Assembly: GCA_963850095.1 (NCBI GenBank)
Contig: CAWKJX010000012.1
Coordinates: 372,001-436,000, forward strand
Source: Bog-473 sp963850095
GTDB taxonomy: Bacteria > Actinomycetota > Acidimicrobiia > Acidimicrobiales > RAAP-2
Direction: 5' to 3'
DNA length: 64,000 nucleotides
The translations under genes and the position numbers were made by a program. The notes under the pieces were generated by a model. That model was not told where the DNA came from. It searched no databases and saw only the letters and a list, made by a program, of their open reading frames with translations. Below are positions 8,520-18,782 of this stretch, piece by piece; position 1 is the first letter of the stretch; each line of letters starts with the position of its first letter.

Positions 8520-10304
8520 ATGCTCCGACCGCAAGATAATGCGACACGAGACACGAAACGACTCGACGGCCTCTGGGATTTCACCGTCGACACCCACAAT
8601 GTCGGCCGTGAAGAGGGCTGGTGGCAAAAGCCGCTGGTCGACGCGATCACGATGCCAGTTCCGAGCAGCTACAACGACATTGTCGTAGACCCGGCCGTCC
8701 ACGACCACGTCGGGGACGTGTGGTACCAGCGGATCGTCTTCCTCCCCCGAGGTTGGCACGGCCGCCGAGTGGTTCTCCGGTTCGATGCCGCAACCCATAG
8801 GGCCAGCGTATGGATCGGCGATAGGCACGTCGTTTCGCACGAGGGTGGGTACACGCCCTTCGAAGCAGACATCACTGACGTCGTCGAACCCGGAACCGAG
8901 GTGCGCATCACCGTCGCCGTGAACAACGAGCTGACCTGGCACTCGATCCCACCAGGAGTCGTCGAAGTGATGCCCGACGGTCAGCGACGGCAGCGGCAGT
9001 ACCACGACTTCTTCAACTACGCCGGCCTGAATCGGGGCGTCTGGCTCTACTCGACCGAACGCTCTCACATCTCCGACGCCACCGTCGTCACCGACCTGGA
9101 GGAGGGAAGCGGCATCGTCAGATACTCGACGATCATCGACGAGCAAGAGGACTTGACCATCGTGGCCGAGCTTTACGACGCCGAGGGGGCTCTGGTCACC
9201 GCGACGACTGGGTCCAACAGCGAGCTGCGAGTCCCGTCACCCCACCTCTGGCAGCCAGGAATGGCCTACCTTTATGAGCTCCGCATCGATCTGGTGGACG
9301 GAGAAGACCTGGTCGACCGCTTCGTGCTGCCCGTGGGCATTCGGTCGGTGCGGGTCGAGGGAACCCAGTTCCTGATCAACGACGAGCCGTTCTACTTTCG
9401 TGGGTTCGGCATGCACGAGGACCACAACGTGTACGGACGCGGGCACGACGATGCGTCCACCGTCCACGACTTTGCCCTCCTTCGCTGGTTGGGGGCCAAC
9501 TCGTTCCGGACCTCCCACTATCCCTACGCCGAAGAGGTCCTCGACTTGGCGGACCAACTCGGTATTGTGGTCATCGACGAGACCGCCGCGGTCGGACTGA
9601 ACCTGGGCGTGGGAGGCGGGTTGTTTCTGGGCGGTCCCAAGACGACTTTCTCGGAGGAGACGATCGGCGCCGCAACCCAAGCGACGCACACTGGAGCGAT
9701 CGAGGAGCTGATTGCTCGCGACAAGAATCACCCATGCGTCGTGCTCTGGAGCCTGGCCAACGAGCCTGAATCCCACACCGATGAGGCGCGCGCCTACTTC
9801 GAACCGCTGTTCGAACTAGCCCGCAAGACCGATCCCACCCGGCCCGTCGGATTCGTCAACATGATGTTTGCCCAGCCTGACGCCTGCAAGGTCAGCGAGC
9901 TGGCTGACGTGATCATGATCAACCGCTACTACGGGTGGTACATCGAGCCCGGCGACCTCGTCGCCGCTGAACATGGCCTCGAGCGGGAGCTTCTGGCCTG
10001 GGCCGATCGACACGGGAAGCCGATCATCGTGACCGAGTACGGGGCCGACGCGATGCCCGGGCTACATACGCTCGATGCCGTCGTCTGGAGCGAGGACTAC
10101 CAGGCCGCTCTCCTGGAGACCTATCACAGGGTCTTCGATCGGATCGATGCCGTAGTCGGAGAACAGGTGTGGAATTTCGCCGACTTCGCCACACCGCCGT
10201 CGTTCATGCGCGTCGACGGCAACAAGAAGGGTGTGTTTACCCGCGACCGGAAACCGAAGGCCGCCGCGCACCATTTGCGCCGGCGCTGGCTTGCTTCTTC
10301 GTGA
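8520..10304 (+). CDS. uidA: Beta-glucuronidase, GH2, cytoplasmic
   Basis: 594 residues, close to the E. coli enzyme in length. It has the GH2 sugar-binding, immunoglobulin-like and TIM-barrel domains in order. The acid/base Glu is in LANEPES near residue 415, the nucleophile Glu in TEYGAD near residue 505, and the glucuronate-specific N-x-K motif in GNKKG near residue 567. That motif binds the carboxylate and separates glucuronidases from galactosidases. No signal peptide is present, so it acts on imported glucuronides. The start ATG 8520 has the ribosome site AAGGGAGAG. Its 3' end overlaps the convergent LacI gene by 68 bp. Confidence 0.95.
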   Translation: MLRPQDNATRDTKRLDGLWDFTVDTHNVGREEGWWQKPLVDAITMPVPSSYNDIVVDPAVHDHVGDVWYQRIVFLPRGWHGRRVVLRFDAATHRASVWIGDRHVVSHEGGYTPFEADITDVVEPGTEVRITVAVNNELTWHSIPPGVVEVMPDGQRRQRQYHDFFNYAGLNRGVWLYSTERSHISDATVVTDLEEGSGIVRYSTIIDEQEDLTIVAELYDAEGALVTATTGSNSELRVPSPHLWQPGMAYLYELRIDLVDGEDLVDRFVLPVGIRSVRVEGTQFLINDEPFYFRGFGMHEDHNVYGRGHDDASTVHDFALLRWLGANSFRTSHYPYAEEVLDLADQLGIVVIDETAAVGLNLGVGGGLFLGGPKTTFSEETIGAATQATHTGAIEELIARDKNHPCVVLWSLANEPESHTDEARAYFEPLFELARKTDPTRPVGFVNMMFAQPDACKVSELADVIMINRYYGWYIEPGDLVAAEHGLERELLAWADRHGKPIIVTEYGADAMPGLHTLDAVVWSEDYQAALLETYHRVFDRIDAVVGEQVWNFADFATPPSFMRVDGNKKGVFTRDRKPKAAAHHLRRRWLASS

Positions 10305-11268
10305 CCTTCCCGGTGGATTGTCGCTCCACGAAGGTACCGAACAGCTCGGCGGTTGGCGTTCCGTCTCCTTGGAGCAGGTCCACGGCCGTTGAGCCGGCCT
10401 TATCAGTTGGCAGGCGAATGGTGGTCAGTGGCGGCGCGACCATGGCGGCCATCGGTACATCGTCGAACCCGATCACACTGACGTCGCCGGGAACCGAGAT
10501 GTCGAGACGGGCCAGACCGGCAATGACACCCAGTGCCATCTGGTCGTTGAAGGCCATCACGGCCGTGGTGCCGCTCTCAACAATTCGAGGCACGGCGTCA
10601 ACCGCCGCCTCGAAGGTGGGGGCAGCAGCGTCGATCATCCTGACCTGCACGCCCGCTGGACCACTGGTCTTGCGAACGGCAGCTCTCCGCTCACCCGCCG
10701 CCCATGAGCTCGTCGGCCCTCCCAAGAACACCAGGTCGCGGTGCCCGAGAGCGGCGAGATGGATGAGCGCCTCGTGAACGGCCGGTGCGCTCCGCAGCAG
10801 CACGGAGGCATGGCCGCGGACGGGGCGCTGGACGAAGACCGTCGGCATGGAGCCGAGGGCCTCCAGCTCGCGGTGCAGCCTCCTTGGGGAGAGGACGACG
10901 AACCCGTCGACGTCGTGGGCAAGCGTTCGTGCCGCCTGGACCTCTTCCTTCGGATGTTCGCCGGTGTCGGCAAGCAGTACCTGCAGATCGGCCACGCGGG
11001 CAGTGCGCTCCACGGCCCGAACCATGGAGGCGAAGTACGGGTTGGTGATGTCCGGGACGATCACCGCGATGTTGCCTGTCCGACCCGTCTTCATCACCCA
11101 CGCCGCGCGATTGGGCACAAATCCGAGCTGTTCGACGGCACGCTCTACCCGCTGGCGCGTGGCGGGAGCGACCTTCTCGGGACGACTCAGGGCGCGCGAC
11201 ACGGTGGCCGGGTGCACTTTGGCGCGGGCGGCGACGTCGAGGATCGTCACGCGTCTCGGGGTCCCCAC
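10237..11268 (-). CDS. LacI-family transcriptional regulator, probable repressor of the glucuronide/importer genes
   Basis: 343 residues. The N-terminal helix-turn-helix is classic (VTILDVAARAKVHPATVSRALSRP), followed by the hinge and a periplasmic-binding-protein-like effector domain (NIAVIVPDITNPYF, VSVIGFDDVPMAAM). It is transcribed towards uidA, with a 68-bp overlap of coding ends, and divergently from uxuB (38 bp between starts). The TGCAAAGSTTTGCA operators at 6437 and 6556 are the best target candidates by proximity. I see no such site in its own short promoter. The effector is probably a uronate or glucuronide, by inference. Confidence 0.9.
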   Translation of the reverse strand: MGTPRRVTILDVAARAKVHPATVSRALSRPEKVAPATRQRVERAVEQLGFVPNRAAWVMKTGRTGNIAVIVPDITNPYFASMVRAVERTARVADLQVLLADTGEHPKEEVQAARTLAHDVDGFVVLSPRRLHRELEALGSMPTVFVQRPVRGHASVLLRSAPAVHEALIHLAALGHRDLVFLGGPTSSWAAGERRAAVRKTSGPAGVQVRMIDAAAPTFEAAVDAVPRIVESGTTAVMAFNDQMALGVIAGLARLDISVPGDVSVIGFDDVPMAAMVAPPLTTIRLPTDKAGSTAVDLLQGDGTPTAELFGTFVERQSTGKVTKKQASAGANGARRPSVSGRG

Positions 11269-11306
11269 GGTTCCCGACGTTACACGCCTGATCTCAAGCT
11301 CCGATC

Positions 11307-12707
11307 ATGACAGCGGCGACCGAAACGCAGGCGCGGCTCTCCGCCCGGACGCTCGGCTCGGCACGGACGGCGGCGAGGCCGACCTACGACCGAACGCAGC
11401 CGGCGAGCATCGCGCACCTGGGACTCGGAGCCTTCGTACGGGCCCATCTGGCCGTTTACGCAGATGACTTGTCTCGGCGGGGTCGGTCGGCGCTCATCCG
11501 CGCTACGTCGCTACACAGCAACGCGGTGGCCGATCAGCTGTCACCACAGGATTGCTTCTACGCGGTCGCTGAGCGCGAGGCGGGAACGGAACGCCCAACC
11601 CGCATCATCGGCTCCATCACGTCTGTCTCAACCGGACCTGAGGCGGCCCTCGACGCCCTGGGAGCACCGAGCACGCGCCTCGTGACCCTGACCATCACGG
11701 AGAAGGGATACGACCTGACCGAGGAGGACCTGGCGCACCCGGAACGCTCCTCCTCGGCCCTGGCACTGGTGACGCGTGCACTGGCCCAGTGCCGCGGGTC
11801 AGGGCGGACGGCCCCATTGATCGCCTCTCTCGACAACGTTATGAGCAACGGGGTCCTTCTCCGAGCTCGCGTCACAGAGATCGCGGAACGCCTCAGCCCT
11901 TCGCTGCCGGGATGGATCGCCGAGGAGGTCCACTTTCCCAGTTCGGTCGTCGATCGGATGGTGCCCGCGACGACTACACAGGACGTTGAGCGGATCAGCG
12001 GACAGCTCGGCCTCGTCGACCTCGGTGCGGTGACCAGTGAGCGGTACCGCTCGTGGGTGATGACCGAAGAGGAGGCTTTGCTCCCGTTCTCCGAAGTAGG
12101 TGTCGACATCGTCGAGGACATCGTTCCCTTCGAGCAGCGGAAACTCTGGCTCCTCAATGGACCACATTCCGCCTTGGCGTATTGCGGGATTCTGACCGGT
12201 TGCACCACGATTGCCGAGGCGTCCCGTCACCCGATCGTGTCGGTGTTCGTCCGCAGGCTCGTCGACGATGTCCTCGAGGTGGCCGAACTGCCGACGTCCT
12301 TACAGCCGAAGGCCTTTGCGGCCGAGGCCTTGGCGCGCTTCGAGAACCCGAGTCTCGGCCACACCTGTGCAAAGGTCGGCGACGACGGCTCCCGCAAGCT
12401 GCCGCAGCGTTTCGGGTCAATTGTGACCACCCGTGGGCGGGCGGGACTCGACACCACGAGGTTCGCAACGGTCGCCGCGCTCTGGATCGCGTTGGCCAGC
12501 GGCCTCACCATCGGCGGTGCAGAACTCGCGGCTGTGGATGACCCAGCGAGCACGCGATTGCGGACGGCCGCGGCCAGTGGTGACCTCGATGACCTGGTGC
12601 ACCTCGCACTCGATGACGGGTTCGACGACCCCTTCGTTACCTCAGTGGCAGACACGCTCACGCGTCTGCTTCAAGAAGGAGCGGGGCTCCTTGAGATGCG
12701 GCCATGA
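11307..12707 (+). CDS. uxuB: Fructuronate reductase (D-mannonate oxidoreductase), mannitol dehydrogenase family
   Basis: 466 residues. It reduces D-fructuronate to D-mannonate with NADH. Family features: N-terminal dinucleotide site HLGLGAFVRAH near residue 37, ASLDNVMSNG, FPSSVVDRMVP, and the catalytic Lys segment KLWLLNGPHSALAY near residue 277. The stop overlaps the start of the LarA-like gene by 4 bp (ATGA), so the product of UxuB is probably the substrate of that gene. Altronate/tagaturonate use (UxaB) is a possible alternative, but the uidA context favours glucuronate. Confidence 0.88.
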   Translation: MTAATETQARLSARTLGSARTAARPTYDRTQPASIAHLGLGAFVRAHLAVYADDLSRRGRSALIRATSLHSNAVADQLSPQDCFYAVAEREAGTERPTRIIGSITSVSTGPEAALDALGAPSTRLVTLTITEKGYDLTEEDLAHPERSSSALALVTRALAQCRGSGRTAPLIASLDNVMSNGVLLRARVTEIAERLSPSLPGWIAEEVHFPSSVVDRMVPATTTQDVERISGQLGLVDLGAVTSERYRSWVMTEEEALLPFSEVGVDIVEDIVPFEQRKLWLLNGPHSALAYCGILTGCTTIAEASRHPIVSVFVRRLVDDVLEVAELPTSLQPKAFAAEALARFENPSLGHTCAKVGDDGSRKLPQRFGSIVTTRGRAGLDTTRFATVAALWIALASGLTIGGAELAAVDDPASTRLRTAAASGDLDDLVHLALDDGFDDPFVTSVADTLTRLLQEGAGLLEMRP

Positions 12708-13928
12708 GTCACACGATCGGAGACCGCCAAGGCGTTCTGGACGCGCAGGACGTGGCCGATTTCATTGAGTCACGCATGGCGGAGATCGATCTCGACGGCC
12801 GTTCTCTGTGTCTCGTCATCCCCGACGCCACGAGGACCTGCCCCCTGCCGTTGCTCCTCTCCGCGGTGGCCGAGGCCGTCGGTCCGCGGCGTCCGGTCCT
12901 GCACGGCCGTGGTGGCTTTGGGGACCCACGAGCCCATGACCGACGACGCGATCAGGAGGATGGTTGGCCCATCCGACTTCGCCGTCTTGAACCATGCATG
13001 GTGGGACGAGACCACGTTCGCCGACGTGGGCACGCTGGACGCGGACACCGTGTCCGAGTTCTCGAATGGGATGCTCAGCGAAATCGTCGACGTCCGCATC
13101 AATCGTTTAGTGCTGGAGAGCGACGTCACGATCATCATCGGCCCGGTACTCCCCCACGAGGTGGTCGGGTTCTCCGGGGGCAACAAGTACCTCTTTCCTG
13201 GGCTGTCGGGCCAGGAGCTGATCGACGTCACGCACTGGCTCGGCGCACTGATCACCAGCCGCACCATCATCGGCACCCGAGGCATCACTCCGGTCCGCGC
13301 GCTGATCGACGCCGCGGCAGGTCTGGTCCCAGGCGAGCGTCATGCCTTGTGCGCAGTGGTCGACCGTGCCACGGGAGGGCTCAACTCACTTTCGTTCGGC
13401 GCGCCCGAACAGGCTTGGGCCGCCGCCGCGGACATCGCGGCGGAGACCCACATCGAATATCTGCCTGCACCCGTCGACCGCGTGCTGTCGGTCGTGCCGC
13501 CACGGTACGCAGACCTCTGGACGGGGGCCAAGGGTTTCTACAAGGTCGAACCTGTCGTGGCCGACGGGGGCGAGGTCGTGCTCTACGCGCCGCACATCAC
13601 CGAAATCGCTGCAATGCACCCCGATCAGGCGGGGGTCGGCTATCACTCGCGGGACTATTTCCTGGCGCACTGGGACGAGTACCGACATCACCCCCGCGGC
13701 GAACTGGCCCATTCGACGCACCTCTACGGAGCGGGCACGTACGACCCGGTGCACGGAGAGCATCAACGGGTGCGGGTCACCCTCGCCACGGGTATCCCAA
13801 AGGACGTTGTGACGAGAGCCAACCTCAACTACCTGGACCCTGCCTCGGTCGACCTGGCGGCCTGGAAGGCCGACGCTGACGCCCTCGTCGTACCTGACGC
13901 CGGCGAGGTCCTCTACCGCCTGCGGTAG
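12704..13928 (+). CDS. LarA-family nickel-pincer hydroxyacid racemase/epimerase (single-base frameshift); candidate mannonate/gluconate 2-epimerase
   Basis: About 407 residues after removing one extra base near 12900-12903. Before the break the frame reads the LarA N-terminus (LVIPDATRTCPLP); after it VVALGTHEPMTDDAI. The LarA active-site set is present: His in ALGTHEP, His and Lys in PHEVVGFSGGNK, and His in DVTHWLG. LarA proteins use a nickel-pincer nucleotide to epimerise alpha-hydroxyacids; family members acting as D-gluconate 2-epimerases are known. The gene is coupled to uxuB, whose product D-mannonate is the C2 epimer of D-gluconate, so mannonate/gluconate interconversion is the natural guess. 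Cofactor genes larB, larC and larE are not in the window. Confidence 0.8.
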
Positions 13929-13930
13929 AG
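13911..13930 (+). terminator. Perfect hairpin at the end of the LarA-like gene
   Basis: CTCTACCGC and GCGGTAGAG form a perfect 9-bp stem around CT. It overlaps the stop codon and lies in the short gap between convergent genes (gap 13929-13956). No U-run follows, so it is a transcription-end candidate of the kind common in GC-rich genomes rather than a proven terminator. Confidence 0.45.
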
Positions 13931-13956
13931 GACCAGCGCTCTGCCGGCGGGCGACA

Positions 13957-14928
13957 TCACTCTCCCGGATACACGAGTCCGATCTGGTCCCGGATCGAAT
14001 CGAGCGTGGTGGCGAGGACGAGTGTCTCGTTGAGGGGCATCGTTGGGCTCTCGGTCTCCCCTGCGGCCAGGCAGCGGTGGACCTCTTCGATCTCAAAGCG
14101 CAGACCGTTGCCCTCGTAGGAGCAGTCGATCCGTTCGGAACCGGCGACGGTGTTCACGGTGATGGCGTTGGGGCAGTGCATCAGCGCCGGGATGTCGATT
14201 GAGCCATCGGTGCCCGAGATCCGGGCCGTACAGGTCATGCCGACCCGCAAGGCGGCCTTGATGACGCCGAGTCCGCCGCCGGGGTGCCGCAGAACCGCGG
14301 CAACCTGCTCGTCGACACCGGTCTCACCGATGACTCCCTCCGCGGCTGCGTGATCGGGGTAACCCAGCACGAGCGAGCAAAGTTGGAGGGGGTAGATGCC
14401 TAGATCGAGCAGGCCGCCGCCACCGAGATCGAGCCTGAAGAGACGGTCCTCCGGATCGAATGGTCGGCGGAAACCGAAATCTGCCTCGACCAGGAGCGGC
14501 TCGCCGATGCGGCCTGCGCCGAGCACATCGACGATCGCCCGGTAGCTCGGGAGATAGCGGCTCCAGATGGCCTCCATCAAGAACAGTCCCCGCGCCCGAG
14601 ATTCGTCCACCATCTGCCGGGCTAACCGGGCATTCAGGGCAAACGGCTTCTCACAGAGCACGGGCTTGCCCATCTGGAGGACAGCCAAAGTATCGGGCGC
14701 GTGCCGCGACTGGGGCGTGGCGACGTAGACCACATCGACGTTCGGGTCGTCGCCGAGTGCGGCGTAGCTGTCGTAGCGAGCCGGAACTCCGAACTGGTCA
14801 CCAAACGTGTCAGCCCGCTCCGCCGAGCGTGAAGCCACTGCGACGATCTCACCGTCATCGACCAGGCGCATTGCATCAGCGAAGCCGACGGCGATTGCAC
14901 CGGGACCCATGACACCCCACCGAACCAT
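13957..14928 (-). CDS. Gfo/Idh/MocA-family oxidoreductase
   Basis: 323 residues from ATG 14928, supported by GGGAGGAG just upstream; the frame is open further upstream without support. The N-terminal Rossmann fold reads VRWGVMGPGAIA and the family signature EKPFAL is present. The C-terminal domain carries the open beta-sheet with GGGLLDLGIYPLQL, resembling the NADP-dependent xylose/dihydrodiol dehydrogenase branch. It is divergent from xylA, with a LacI-type operator between them, so it probably acts on xylose or a related aldose. The exact substrate cannot be read from the sequence. Confidence 0.8.
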   Translation of the reverse strand: MVRWGVMGPGAIAVGFADAMRLVDDGEIVAVASRSAERADTFGDQFGVPARYDSYAALGDDPNVDVVYVATPQSRHAPDTLAVLQMGKPVLCEKPFALNARLARQMVDESRARGLFLMEAIWSRYLPSYRAIVDVLGAGRIGEPLLVEADFGFRRPFDPEDRLFRLDLGGGGLLDLGIYPLQLCSLVLGYPDHAAAEGVIGETGVDEQVAAVLRHPGGGLGVIKAALRVGMTCTARISGTDGSIDIPALMHCPNAITVNTVAGSERIDCSYEGNGLRFEIEEVHRCLAAGETESPTMPLNETLVLATTLDSIRDQIGLVYPGE

Positions 14929-15025
14929 CTCTCCTCCCACCCTCCTCAGCACCCCCTCGACCCCGTTCGCGCTGTCGCCAGAGGAGTTCCGAGACGGCAC
15001 TCGCGGCCACTCTGCGTCGATTCCT

Positions 15026-15039
15026 TGATAACGCTATCA
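15026..15039. promoter_or_regulatory. LacI-type operator (TGATAACGCTATCA) between the Gfo/Idh gene and xylA
   Basis: A 14-bp inverted repeat with TGATA/TATCA arms in the 202-bp divergent region. A site matching 12 of 14 bases is found 25 bp upstream of the beta-galactosidase gene at 24262. The LacI-family regulator at 17738-18760 lies between the two operons and is the likely binder. Confidence 0.6.
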
Positions 15040-15130
15040 TTGACTTGCTCGCCGGCTTTGGCCCACGGTCTGGACCGGTGAAGGCACACCTCGGTCGGCT
15101 GACCGACGGGCTGGAGGGAAGGAACCTGAG

Positions 15131-16290
15131 ATGAGCGATTCGTACGCACCCCGTCCCGAGCACCGGTTCACCTTCGGGCTGTGGACTGTCGGAAACCCCG
15201 GGCGCGACCCCTTCGGCAATGTGGTCCGGGAAGAACTCGACCCCGTCGACACGGTTTATCGCCTCGCCGAGCTCGGCGCCTACGGGATCTCATTCCACGA
15301 CAACGACCTAGTGCCGTATGGCGCCTCGGCTTCTGAAGGCCAGACGATCATCAAGCGATTCCGCCACGCCCTCGACGAGACCGGCATGAAGGTCCCTATG
15401 GCCACGACCAACTTATTCTGGCGCCCCATCTTCAAGGAGGGTGCGTTCACCGCCAACGACCCGAACATTCGCCGTTTCGCCGTAAAGAAGACGTGCGAGG
15501 CCATGGAGCTCGGTGCTGAATTGGGGGCCGAGGTCCAGGTCATGTGGGGTGGACGCGAGGGCGCGGAGGTCGACGCGGCTAAAGACGTGCGTGCGGCATT
15601 GGACCGCTACAAAGAGGCCGTCGACCTCTGCTGCGAACACATCCGTGACGCGTGGCCTTGGTCTCCGTATCGCCCTCGAACCCAAGCCGAACGAACCGCG
15701 GGGCGACATCCTGCTCCCCACCGTCGGCCATGCGCTGGCTTTTGTCAACGAGCTCGAATGGCCCGAGATGGTGGGGCTGAACCCTGAGTTCGCTCACGAA
15801 ACGATGAGCGGACTCTCCTTCACACACGCCGTGGCGCAAACGCTGTGGCACGGAAAGCTGTTCCACATCGACCTCAATGCCCAACGAATCGGCAAGTTCG
15901 ACCAGGACTTCCGGTTCGGATCCGAGGGAATCCGCGACGCCTTCTACGTCGTGAAACTCCTCGAGGACACGGGGTGGGACGGCATGCGGCACTTCGATGC
16001 GCACCCCTACCGCACCGAGGACGCTGAAGGGCGTCTGGGACTTTGCCCGCGGTTGCATGCGGACCTATCTGATCCTGGCGGAAAAGGCCCAGCAGTTCCG
16101 AGAGGACCCCGAGATTCAAGGTGCGCTGCGCGTCGCCAAAGCGCCTGAGCTGCACGAGCGCACCGCACCCGCGGGCGGTCTCGGCGAGATCCTCTCCTCC
16201 GATTACGACGAGGAGACGCTGGCGGCGCAGGGATACGGGCTCGAACGACTTGACCAGCTGGTGACCGAGTTGCTTCTCGGGGCGCGCTAG
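15131..16290 (+). CDS. xylA: Xylose isomerase (two single-base frameshifts)
   Basis: D-xylose to D-xylulose. Three frames together give the full actinobacterial-type enzyme of about 385 residues. Motifs: FHDNDLVPYG, LEPKPNEPRGD and HFDAHPYRTED, which carry the metal ligands and catalytic residues. Breaks lie near 15652 (GCGTGGCC where GCGGGCC would keep frame) and near 16030 (GGG for GG). Each is one extra base; subtracting two bases gives exactly 386 codons. Start ATG 15131 has GGAGGGAAGGA upstream. The stop TAG overlaps the xylB GTG by 1 bp. Sequence error is likelier than a true double mutation. Confidence 0.88.
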
Positions 16291-17710
16291 TGCCCCTGGT
16301 GGTCGGGGTCGACTCGTCCACGTCCGCCTGCAAGGTACAGGTGCACGACATCGACACGGGTGACTTGGTGGCATCGGGGCGCGCACCCCACTCCCCGACC
16401 GTGCCTCCCCGAAGTGAGCAGGACCCTCGGGAGTGGGAGGCCGCGTTCCATACGGCGTGCACACAAGCAGGCGTGCCCGACGCGGCATCGCCCAGCCGCT
16501 CTGGCCGTAGCCGCACAACAGCACGGTCTCGTCGTCCTCGACGAAGTCGGTGAACCCCTTCGGCCGGCCAAACTGTGGAACGACACCGAGTCAGCTCCTG
16601 ACGCCGAGGCCCTGCTCTCTCTTCTGCCCAATGGCCCGGCCAGCTGGGCCGAGGCCTGCGGCAGCGTCCCCGTGCCGAGCTTCACCATCACGAAACTGCA
16701 CTGGCTTCAGCGACGCGAGCCCGAGATCCTCAAAAGGGCGGCGACCATCCTGCTGCCCCACGACTGGCTGACGTTCCGGCTCACCGATCGACGGGTCACG
16801 GATCGCGGCGATGCGTCCGGGACTGGCTACTGGTCCCCACGTGAAGACCGATATCGCTTCGACCTCTTGCGTCTCGTTGAGCCATCAATCGCATGGGACG
16901 CACTGGTGCCTGAAGTCCTCGCTCCCGATGCCTCTGCTGGAGAGTGGAAAGGCATGGGAGTCATGCTCGCCGCGGGAACGGGCGACAACATGGCCGCCGC
17001 CCTAGGTCTCGGCCTACGTCCAGGGGACCTGGTACTGAGCTTCGGGACGAGTGGAACCGCATTTACGGTCAGTGATTCCGCGGCGAATGATGCAACCGGC
17101 ACTGTGGCCGGCTTCGCCGATGCGACCGGTCGCTTCCTCCCGTTGGTCTGCACGATGAACGCCACCAAAGTCACGGATGCTTTCGCTCGGCTCATCGGCG
17201 TCGATCATGAGACATTCGACACTCTCGCCCTCAAAGCGCCCAGCGGGGTCGGAAGGCCTCGTTCTCGTTCCGCACCTTGACGGCGAGCGGACACCCAATC
17301 GACCCTCGGCGACCGGCTGTCTCTCGGGACTCCGCACCGACGCGGCACCGGCGCACCTCGCCCGTGCCGCCGTCGAAGGAGTGGTCTGCAACCTCTTGGC
17401 GGCAGCGGATGCCCTCGGACAGCAGGCATCCGACGGCAGGGTTCTGCTTGTTGGGGGCGCTGCGCGCAGTCCTGCGTATCGACGAGTAGTCGCGGACCTC
17501 ACGGGCCGAGTCGTGCACGTGCCGTCCAACGCCGACCTCGTTGCCGCTGGTGCCGCGGTGCAGGCCGCTGCTGTCTATCAGGGATGCGGATTCACCGAGA
17601 TCACCGATGCCTGGAACCTCGGCCGCGGCGACATCGTCGAACCTGATGACACGGTCGACCGGGCGGCGATCCGTGGCGCCTATGCCGACGCCGCCACCAC
17701 GGCACAATGA
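16290..17710 (+). CDS. xylB: Xylulokinase, FGGY family (two single-base frameshifts)
   Basis: D-xylulose to xylulose 5-phosphate. The N-terminal FGGY domain starts VVGVDSSTSACKV; the middle part has LLPHDWLTFRLTDR and the C-terminal ATPase core has GTGDNMAAALGLG and SFGTSGTAF. Breaks lie at a CCC run (16491-16493) and at a GGGG run (17245-17248), each with one base too many. Corrected length is 473 codons, normal for XylB. Overlaps xylA by 1 bp (TAGTG). The final part contains LLVGGAARSPAYRR, the conserved nucleotide-site motif. Confidence 0.87.
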
Positions 17711-17737
17711 TCCTCCTGAGCCCAGTCATCCGCGGCG

Positions 17738-18760
17738 ATGAGGACTGAAGTGGAACCACCCCGCCGAGCAGTCATGGCGGACGTCGCCCGACGTGCCGGA
17801 GTCTCGGTCATGACGGTGTCCCGGGTACTCAACGGTTACCCGGGCGTTGCCCTCGTCACGAGGCGGCGCGTGGAGAAGGCGATGACGGCCCTCGACTATC
17901 GCGCCAACACTGCAGCACGGGTTCTCGCGGGCGGGCGGTCCAGAACATTGGGAGTCATCGCGGTCGAGACCGAGCAGTTTGGTCCTTCGCACACGCTTTT
18001 TGGGATTGAGGCGGCCGCTCGGGACGCGGGCCACAAGGTCACGTTTGTGACGGCGAGCCCGGGCGGCGGTGACATGTCGAGCACCCTCGAGCACCTCCGG
18101 ACGTCCGATGTGGAGGGAGTGATCGTCGTCGCCCCTGTCCGCCAGGTGGTCGATGCGATCACCGGCGTAGACCCCGGAGTGCCACTTGTGGTCGTGGGTG
18201 GCGATCCCGAAATGGTCGTCGCCACGGTCACCATCGATCAACAGGCAGGTGGACGCCTGGCGACCGAACATCTCCTCAATTTGGGACATACGACCGTCCA
18301 CCACGTACGCGGGCCGAAGGACTGGATCGATGCCGACGCCCGGGTGCGCGGGTGGGGTGATGCCCTGCGCTCGGGCAAGGCACCTCGACGCCGCGTGATC
18401 GTTGGTGACTGGGGTGCACGAAGCGGCTATGCCGCCGGTTTACGTCTTGCTCGCGAGCCCGGTGTAACTGCGGTCTTCGCGGCTAACGACCAGATGGCGC
18501 TCGGCGTTATCCGCGCCTTTCACGACGGAGGCCGTCGGGTCCCAGCTGATGTGAGCGTGGTCGGCTTCGACGACACGCCAGAGTCCGCCTACTTCGTCCC
18601 AGCTCTGACGACCATTCGTCAGAATCTTGGCGAGGTAGGCCGGCGCAGCGTGCAGCTCATTCTTTCGATGATCGACGACACCGTGACCGAGCGGCATGTT
18701 GTAGTGGCTGCGGGGCTGGTCGAACGCGAGAGCACGTCTCCGCCGGGCTCGCTCCATTGA
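17738..18760 (+). CDS. LacI-family transcriptional regulator of the xylose/galactose block
   Basis: 340 residues, or 328 if the ATG at 17774 is used. Helix-turn-helix MADVARRAGVSVMTVSRVLN, then an effector domain with FAANDQMALGVIRA and VSVVGFDDTPES. It follows xylB by 27 bp, probably in the same transcript, and converges on the sugar-kinase gene at 18783. The likely binding sites are the TGATAACGCTATCA-type repeats at 15026 and 24262. The effector is not known; xylose, arabinose or galactose are candidates. Confidence 0.88.
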   Translation: MRTEVEPPRRAVMADVARRAGVSVMTVSRVLNGYPGVALVTRRRVEKAMTALDYRANTAARVLAGGRSRTLGVIAVETEQFGPSHTLFGIEAAARDAGHKVTFVTASPGGGDMSSTLEHLRTSDVEGVIVVAPVRQVVDAITGVDPGVPLVVVGGDPEMVVATVTIDQQAGGRLATEHLLNLGHTTVHHVRGPKDWIDADARVRGWGDALRSGKAPRRRVIVGDWGARSGYAAGLRLAREPGVTAVFAANDQMALGVIRAFHDGGRRVPADVSVVGFDDTPESAYFVPALTTIRQNLGEVGRRSVQLILSMIDDTVTERHVVVAAGLVERESTSPPGSLH

Positions 18761-18782
18761 CCCTCAATCGGATGACAAATGC

